Source: Patagioenas fasciata
Lineage: Eukaryota > Chordata > Aves > Columbiformes > Columbidae
Assembly: GCF_037038585.1 (NCBI RefSeq)
Contig: NC_092520.1
Span: 149,977,104-150,041,103, forward strand
Reading direction: 5' to 3'
DNA: 64,000 nucleotides
Shown here: piece after piece, positions 57,165 to 64,000 of the stretch
How positions within the stretch are numbered: position 1 is the first letter of the stretch
Layout of the letters: each line of letters opens with the position of its first letter
Notes under the pieces: generated by a model
The model's database searches: none
What the model saw: the letters and a program-made list of their open reading frames with translations, nothing else
What the model was told of the DNA's origin: nothing
Position numbers and translations under genes: made by a program

Positions 57165-60100
57165 CTGCCAAACAGGGAGACAGGGAGAAATGGAAGTTTC
57201 TTAAACCTTTTTTCCTGCTTCTAAAAGTGCTCCTCAATTATTTTTCTAGCTCTTCTTTGATAGGACAGTTGGATGGAAAAAACAGGTAGTTCTCCTAGCT
57301 CGCTATCACAGCATCTGCAGCCAGGTCCAAGGAAAGAGGAATGTTTCTCCCACTCTGATTTACTAATCCAGCAGCACTTCTTTCAAAGGCAAAAGCTGTT
57401 AAGACAGAACTTGGTTGTTTTTTTTGGTAGAACATACCTGGGCCATGCTGGTTGGCACAGCTGCCATTGCTCACGATTGCAGGAGATGGCTGCAGTTGTG
57501 CACGTCGATCAGAAGCTTTGTGGTAATTCATTCTGTAAGGTGTCCTGTTACGAGTTGTCATTTGATGACGTCCACGGGGTGTTTCAGGTGTCCGGTGTCC
57601 AGCTGCTGGGTCTGCCACTTTGTGACCCATTATCTTAAGATCAATGGTCTCCAAGGAAATGTCCCAAAGTTCAGGATCATCTAGAACGAACGCAAAGGTG
57701 ATCAAAACAAAGACGACGCTATTGTACTACGGTAACTCCAGGTCGAGCCAGCTCTCTTCCTACAAGTGGTGGCCACCACAAAACTGAAATTGTAAAGCAT
57801 GTTTTCTGTCAGCGCACAGCAGGGAAACAGCACTGCCCCTGGTCCTCTGGACTTAAACCATGTCCAGCCACTGTGGTGTGTGACCCAAACAGCCACGGTT
57901 ATGTTAAGACACCCCTGACCCCCACACATGTTCTGTTTCTGTGCAATATCACTTGAGGAAAATGGTTTACTGAGGAGGTGTGACAACTCTACCAAAAAGC
58001 ACAGTGTCCAGCCCTTGCTAGTGATGGACATAATGTCACTGCCACTTGAGCAAGGTTCATATTGCGACCGTCAGACTCATACCCACACTTCCATTATTTC
58101 ACGCTCTTCAGAACTTGAACTTTTACGCTGTGTTCCGAGGAGCTGATTTAAACGCTACTGATTTAACAGGCTATTATCACTTTTTGGCTGACCTGCAAAG
58201 AACTCCTCTTCTATTGCCAGCTGCTGCTGTTCTGCTGTCGGAGTGCTGTGTTTTACAGGAGGATTGGATGTGGCTGGATGGAGGTAACAGAAGAAGAGAT
58301 TAATATTGGAATACAGAAGAACACTTCTGCTCCTTTTTAACAGAGCATGAGTCTGAAATAAGCAGCAGCTGCCAACAGGTACCTTCTTTTTTTCCAAGAG
58401 CTGGTTATATTTTGGTAGCAGTATGTGGAACGGTGAGATTCTGTACCTGATGATGGCCAGTAAGAGCAACTGCACTGCTTTAAACTGTTTTTTAGCCAGT
58501 GTACACCACCCCCAAGTTCCTGCCTACCATATAGCTGTCCCAGCTTCCCCATGAGTAAAGAGCAACATATCAGTAGCTAATGCAACGTGGTTGCAACCAC
58601 CTCAGGGAAGTGCTGCGGCCTCAGCTTGGGTGCAGCATGTTAATGGTACTCTCAACAGCCACTGTGCTGCATGGAGCTTTGGGGTCATTGGGCAGTTGCA
58701 GTTTTAATGATGCAGTTTTAAAGCTGATATTCCTGACACTTCAAGAACATTAGGAGGAAAAAGTACAATGATCCTCCTTGCTCTGGTCTCACAGGTGTGC
58801 CAAGAGAACAGTACAAAAAAAAATGCAACTGGCCGGGCTCCTGTATGGAGGGTAACACACGCCTGCCAGTAGCTGTCCTTGAAACTGACAATTTTTAATG
58901 CCAAGTCTTACCATGTTTGCTGCCAGGAGTAATTACTGGAGCCTGATGCTTTTTCTCCATCTGTTCCCGGAACTGCTGCTGTAGCTGCTTCTGTCGCAAT
59001 TTACGCTGGTAAGTGGCATCACACTCAATGGCTAAGGAGTCTGTACTTCTGCCCCTCACCCCAAGTAAGAACAAAGTTAAACAGGATTTCAGAAATGACA
59101 TTTTATGAAGAAAAAAACCCCAAAAACATAAACAATTATATCAAGAAAAATCCCTTAGACTTGCATTTTATGGCATCTTCCAAATTGGGCTGTTCACATG
59201 TTTTAAAAAGTACAGTAACTTCTAATACAGGTTATAAAATAAACTTCTAATAGCAGTCTCACCTGGAACTATTGGGCTGCTTCTGATCCACAATCACTAC
59301 AGCAGCCTCTGTCTGACCAGGCTCACAAGTAGGTGCCATCTCACAGTGTTGTCTCCCTCCTGCTTTCTGCCTTTCCAAACAGCTATTGTATCTTGCTTTC
59401 TCAATTTCAGGCTCATAGTCCTCTCTTTTAGCTTTGACCAAATCTAACTCAGGGGGTGTCTGGTAAAGGAAAGATAAAAAAGGAAAAGCATTGAGAAATT
59501 TCCTTCATTGAGTTAATAAAATATGCACAGGCTTTTTCTATATGGTATTGTTGAAAAAATCTAGTTTGTTTGCTCTAAGTGGAATGGCAAGTTAGGAAAT
59601 GGAAATGCATTTTCAGTACAAACTCATTCAGTTAGTTAATCACTGAATTCATGCAGCTTTGTGTTAGTGCAATAGTTCAGTGCTGCAGGGCAGGCAGCCC
59701 ATGTCTCTCGGTACTGCGCTCCCTGCAAATGATTACAGATGCAGAGGATCGATGCAGAATTCTGCAGCTGCTCAGACAGTCTCACGAGTCTGTTGCTGAG
59801 TGTGTTTTGCCCGTTCCATTTTCATGCTTGTGTAAAAAGGCATGGCAGACCTTCACACAGCTCTGCAATCATGAGGTCACCGAGGAAGGCGCACCATTCT
59901 CTTTTTATTAAAGACGAGGTGGTTTGGCTCTGTGATTTTACCAATTTGTGGCAATGCTGCTAATAGACAAGAACCCCGGCAAAGCAGAGATCTGTGCCAC
60001 CTTTGCCTGGCAAGGTGTCACCTTGGGTCTGCTCCCACAGGCTAAGTTAGCCAGGTAAAACTGCCTCACAGCTCTAGCCTGACTAGCAGAGGTCTGGTAA

Positions 60101-63028
60101 ATCCTAGTTATAATGAAGGCAACTTTACTATGAAACTCCATGGCTCAGCAGTTGTACAAAGCTTACTTTTTCCCCAAAGAGCAAGGTAGGAGACTGCCTA
60201 GGAGCCTCCTGCTCCCAGCTGGTACACTTCAGGAGCCAACAAGATTAATATTGGTTCGTGAGGTGCAACCTCAGTAATAGCCAGGACAACTCCAATACTA
60301 TGAAAACCGCGGTGGTACATCACAGCATACTTATAAATTATAAAAGAACGGGGTTAAAGTGTGGTTGTCACTGATGAAGATGTACATCACAGTTTCTTGT
60401 CTCTGTCTAGACCAAAGACCTCCTCAAGAGGCGTTTCTCCATGGTGTTGGTTACCTCAAAAGTTTCACTGTTTGACCTAGTGCTTCACAGAGTAAAAGTA
60501 ACCGCAGCTCTTCCTTTGTACACTGAAAGCTAAGGAAGTAAGGAGTCTGAAAAGCAAAGCAAGATGTAATGTGATTTCTTGCTGTTCAGTAAGGATAAGA
60601 ATCATATTATGGGAAGGAAAGTGTTCAAGTACACATCAGCTGTACTTCATACATTCAAGAGCCAGTAGTATTGTGTCAGCTATTTAAAACAAATTAATTG
60701 GAGTGTAGATCATCCTAATGTTATTCCTCATCTTCCAGTAGTCAAGTCAGGTACATCCTGCTGTCATAATTCAGTTGCAATATTCAGGTACCAACGCGTT
60801 TAGCCCAGGACTTGTGGGTGCCTGCCCTGCAGCCACCGCTGCCGGCTCCTTCACTGCACTGCCTGGGAAATTCAAGATTGGTTTTGTATATTTTGTATTA
60901 TTTTCTCTATTTTATTGGTAGCATTAGTAAAGCATTTTTAACTTTTTCCAACTTGCAAGTCTCTCTCTCTCTCTTTTCCTCCTATTGCCTTTCCTTGATG
61001 GGGAGGGCTGGGGATGGGGGATGGGGGGTTAACAGAGCATCTGCCATGGTTTATTGTCACCCTCCAGTAAACGGTGACAGGGTGAAATACAGGAGGACTG
61101 TAAATTTTGTTACAGGGACCACGCTGAGTTCATTTTCCATCTAGCTGTGATGTGTATTAGGGCCTGGTAGAGTTCAAACATGGGTTAGTTGAAGGACAAA
61201 ATAACTATCACTGCATATACTGACATCACTACTGTATGGATTTGGCTTAAAATTAAGTGAAAGGTCCAATCACAACAAGCAGCTTTGGTATGTTGTCGAC
61301 TTGGTATTGTTTCTATGATATCCTGGGCCAGGCATATTAAAAAAATTATTTGAAGGAGGCAGCCTTTCTCATGGAAGAACGTCCTATTTTCTACCAGAGC
61401 TCTCTAAAGTCTAAAGAAAGATCCTTCTTCCTGCTGCCCAGTGGTTGACATATAGGCTGTCAGCTTGAGAGACTTCAGGACTAAATGAAATAGTCCTGAT
61501 TTTGCAGGAACACCCAGAGGAGCTGTACCTGCTTTAGGGTAGGTTACACAGATAATAGATGTACTGTCCGCCTGTTCCTCTGCCCTGCTCGCAGCTTCTG
61601 GTTTTATGACCTATTACAGCAATTGGCAATTGTGTCACTGTATGCAGCTTTTTCTCATCCTTTTTTTTTTCTGATTCCTGAAAAAGTCCAGTAATAAGAG
61701 GAATATGTCAAGTATGATTTAAAAAATTAGTAATAGCAAATGGGATTTTGCTACCACTGACAAGGAGAAGAAACTGAGAGATTCGTTCTGGCTTTTGCCT
61801 TATAGAGGGCAAAAGTACACAGGAAAGAACATACACGCAGCCTTGACAGGTTATTCTTCCAAGGCCTTCCATTTCACCTCTGTGATGAATATATGACTTG
61901 ACACTGGTACCACTGCTGCTGCACATTTAAAGCAGACATGGCCAGATGAGAGCGACGAACTGAGTTGCTACAACTGACAAAGCCTAAACAGTCTTAAGAC
62001 TGCAGCACATGGAGAAAATGGTGCCTAGACTGAACTAGTTTGAACAGTTTAGTGCTTTCTGTGCTAACATTTAAACTGCTGTGAACACAGATGTACACGT
62101 TACTGGCACTGAACAGAGAGACTTGGATAACATGGCCATAAATGTCACGTGACATCTTGAGCAGGGTGCTATTTCTTCACCATAGTAACCCTGCTGCAAA
62201 CAGTCAAAATTTAGAGTAGTTGTAGTAAAATGTCAGGGAAGAGCTCTGTAACAAACAGTTCACACAAACTAGCAGGCAAAGGCTATTGGCCTTATGGCTG
62301 GGAACATTCAGGGTTGAGATGCACTGATATCGTTATTTATAATCCTTTTAATCTGAAGGGCCAGGAGCAGCAGGCATATCTAGGAATCCCTGCTCTAACA
62401 GCCCACGTGCTGTACCTGACGCGGAAGTTTATTCACAGCTCGTAGGTAGTCTTTGTCCAGGATGCAGTTTCCAAGAGCGTTCCCAAAGCACCTGAGAAAC
62501 AAGAGAGATCGCTGTGACTGAAAATAACACTTAATTCTCACTTCACTTCTGAAAACAAACAAGTACTGATCTTCACTTACTTGAGTGCCCTCTTCAGTCC
62601 ATCTGTCACTGCCTCCTTTCGTGCCTTTTCTAGGGACAAGGCCTTAGACTTTAGGCCTTCACTGACTCCATACCCCACGTCTTCATGGTATGAGCCATCC
62701 TGCAGGAAGGTTTTAAAAATAGTAAGCATAAGGGAATTTCTGCACATACAGCACTTCTTGCTAGATGCTGTACTCTCTTAAGCCTGATTACTTGCTCTTA
62801 GCTGGTTGTTCTATAGCAAGGTCAATGTTTTGGACATCACTAGTTTCGCTGGTGTAATACAGTGCTCGAGAAACACAGTCTGACCTTATGCATGAACTTT
62901 TATCCATAGCTTTGGGCAATTGCTCAACTATAGACAGAGCAAACACAAAAATCCACTTACCTTAAGCTGAACTTTCACAAATGCACAGACTCCCACATAG
63001 AACCTGCCGTTGTTGAGGTCAACAAAGT
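57106..63028 (-). CDS. RAD52: RAD52 homologous recombination protein, last eight coding exons
   Basis: RAD52 forms oligomeric rings that anneal single-stranded DNA coated with RPA during break repair in the nucleus. Read on the minus strand, the exons are 63028-62961, 62699-62581, 62491-62416, 59459-59263, 59048-58912, 58273-58193, 57680-57438 and 57164-57106. All phases join, giving 980 nt (two bases of a shared codon, then 325 codons and the stop). Human RAD52 has 418 residues and this part starts at about residue 94, so the predicted total agrees closely. It holds the second half of the annealing domain, the middle RPA-binding region ([20 protein letters not shown]), the diverged RAD51-binding part and a C-terminal basic KKRR. 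The first exons lie to the right of the window. Confidence 0.97.
57438..57680 (-). CDS. RAD52: RAD52 penultimate exon
   Basis: A 243-nt exon beginning [15 protein letters not shown] and containing [12 protein letters not shown], which matches human QMVTQNRTPHSV. It spans the RAD51-interaction region of the mammalian protein and is otherwise diverged. The donor is CAG|GTATGT. It ends in phase 1. Confidence 0.9.
58193..58273 (-). CDS. RAD52: RAD52 exon encoding NPPVKHSTP
   Basis: An 81-nt exon: [20 protein letters not shown] then IEEEFFA. The human counterpart is APPVTHSTPVTVSEPLLEKDFLA. It ends in phase 1. Confidence 0.9.
58912..59048 (-). CDS. RAD52: RAD52 exon with conserved RPA-binding region
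   Basis: A 137-nt exon: [20 protein letters not shown] then [13 protein letters not shown]. In human RAD52 the basic [19 protein letters not shown] stretch lies in the RPA-interaction region. It ends in phase 1. Confidence 0.95.
59263..59459 (-). CDS. RAD52: RAD52 exon encoding [14 protein letters not shown]
   Basis: A 197-nt exon. [20 protein letters not shown] and KARYNSCLE match human [20 protein letters not shown] and EARYNSCR. The rest is a diverged linker after the annealing domain. It ends in phase 2. Confidence 0.95.
60860..61085 (+). mobile_element. Possible endogenous retrovirus LTR fragment
   Basis: A T/A-rich block (TATTTTGTATTATTTTCTC) is followed by TTTTAACTTTTTCCAACTTG, a CT-rich stretch, a G-rich stretch and CCATGGTTTATTGTCACCCT with GGTGACAG at the end. 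This order resembles the R-U5 part of avian ERVL-type LTRs. No coding retroviral sequence and no target-site duplication were identified. This is from memory of the family only. Confidence 0.35.
60960..60973. repeat. CT microsatellite
   Basis: A short uninterrupted run of CT dinucleotides inside the suspected LTR fragment. Confidence 0.85.
62416..62491 (-). CDS. RAD52: RAD52 exon encoding [16 protein letters not shown]
   Basis: A 76-nt exon: [20 protein letters not shown] then KLPRQ, almost identical to human and at the end of the annealing core. Confidence 0.97.
62581..62699 (-). CDS. RAD52: RAD52 exon encoding the DNA-binding groove helices
   Basis: A 119-nt exon: [20 protein letters not shown] then [20 protein letters not shown]. 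Residues equal to human Lys133, Lys152 and Arg153, which line the inner ssDNA groove, are kept. Arg156 is Lys. It ends in phase 2. Confidence 0.97.
62961..63028 (-). CDS. RAD52: RAD52 exon encoding [13 protein letters not shown]
   Basis: A 68-nt exon in the annealing domain: [20 protein letters not shown] then QLK. The residue equal to human Lys102, a DNA-binding residue, is Arg here, a conservative change. Confidence 0.96.
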
Positions 63029-64000
63029 CTGGTGGAGGGAAAAGTAACACCTTAAATAATACAAGAGACTTCTGAGCCACATTTAGCTATTATTTTGTCC
63101 TTTGAGGATACTCAGAAACCTGGACCATACTTACTGAATATGCCCAAGATGCCGTATCATCTTCTATAAAATGGAGCGTGACTTAAAAAACATGAACTCT
63201 AGTTTGAGAATGCTGACTTGTATATATGCTCTGGGCATGTTACGTGATACTTTCTGATTATTAGTGGCTAGACTTGCCAAACAATCCCACCCTGCTACTA
63301 CATGTATAAACTTAAACATATGAAAGAAGGAAAAGTTGTAAATGTTACTTCTCATTCAGCTACATATGCTAGATTTTCAAAGCATAATATTTTTTTTCAG
63401 TGGGAAGGAAAGGTTTGAAGTATCAATTTACAAAACCAGTAATGGAAAGACAAACTGTTTTCTATTGAAGTAATCTCCCATTATATACTAGAAGTCTCTG
63501 GTTTGTGAAATTTTGCACAATGCTTTATAGAGGACAGACTGCCTAAAGCTTAACAGGTTGCAACACAACTCCCAATCCAGCAGCTCTAATCTACCTTATT
63601 TTACAGCAAAAGAAGTGCTATGTAATATACACAGGGCACTCTAGTTGCCAGTCTTGCAAGTCTGACGTGACATACGTCTGAAGCGAAATGCTTTGAAGTT
63701 CAAGTAACTGTACTCTGGGGTCCAAAAGTTCTTCTCATCTGGTTTATTTGTTTGATTGTTTTGTTAACCTGCTGGAGGTGCAAGCCCCTTTTCTACCCAG
63801 GAATTTTAAACCAAACGTAACAGAATCCTCTGTCTCCCAGTTTCTAAAGAATGACTTGTTATGGCATGATTTGAAAAAAGATAGATGTTTGAAGGATGTC
63901 AGTCCTCTCTTGACTGAAAAGGTGGGAAAAAAGAAGCGGTACAGAATAGACAGAAATTGATGAAGTAACTTGCTTTATGTCTAGAGTCTACCAGCCTGAG
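63029..64000 (-). other. RAD52 upstream intron, running off the window
   Basis: I looked for the preceding exon (human segment VINLANEMFGYNGWAHS) on the minus strand and did not find it. The rest is noncoding, with short unsupported open frames. Confidence 0.6.

Larger units (their letters stand above)
59460..62415 (-). other. RAD52 intron (about 3 kb)
   Basis: Noncoding, with a CT microsatellite (60960-60973) and a probable LTR fragment around 60860-61085. I see no exon in it. Confidence 0.6.

Noticed and set aside
1-64000. CRISPR arrays, tRNA or rRNA genes, operons
   Set aside because: No regularly spaced repeats or RNA-gene structures were seen, and the region is two spliced vertebrate genes.

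Overview
The window is a stretch of bird nuclear chromosome. It has spliced vertebrate genes with GT-AG introns, truncated CR1 retrotransposons with the octamer-repeat 3' ends typical of avian CR1, and a gene order (WNK1 and RAD52, tail to tail) matching human 12p13.33. The species cannot be named from the sequence. Nothing bacterial, viral or operon-like is present.

Positions 1 to about 54,750 hold most of WNK1 on the + strand, the with-no-lysine kinase that controls SPAK/OSR1 and cation-chloride cotransport. Exons 1-4, with most of the kinase domain, lie upstream. From exon 5 (7836) to the stop (52115) I could place 24 constitutive exons whose phases all agree. They sum to 5853 nt (1951 codons with the stop), close to the matching part of human WNK1. 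They carry the end of the kinase domain, the autoinhibitory domain with its FSF motif, the KLHL3-type acidic degron, a PPxY motif, a second PF2-like domain, four RFx(V/I) SPAK/OSR1-binding motifs and the C-terminal coiled coil.

Five further exons are alternative. Two in-frame cassettes between exons 8 and 9 (258 nt, and the 1218-nt HSN2 exon) and two between exons 26 and 27 (72 and 42 nt) match the nervous-system cassettes of mammalian WNK1. The fifth is the best find in the window. At 3493-3582, inside intron 4, an ATG opens a 30-codon frame that is rich in cysteine, contains FVIV, and ends at a phase-0 donor that fits exon 5 exactly. It looks like exon 4a, the alternative first exon of the kinase-deficient kidney isoform KS-WNK1. 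An isolated Sp1-type GC box lies about 340 bp upstream of its ATG.

Positions 57,106-63,028 hold the last eight coding exons of RAD52 on the - strand (about 325 residues). The 5' exons lie beyond the right edge. The two genes converge, and about 1.5-2 kb of apparently gene-free DNA separates their likely poly(A) sites.

Repeats are sparse: a CR1 3' end in intron 4, an older CR1 remnant in intron 8, an antisense CR1 just before the last WNK1 exon, a probable LTR fragment in a RAD52 intron, and a 194-bp foldback hAT-type MITE with target-site duplication just upstream of neural cassette 26a.
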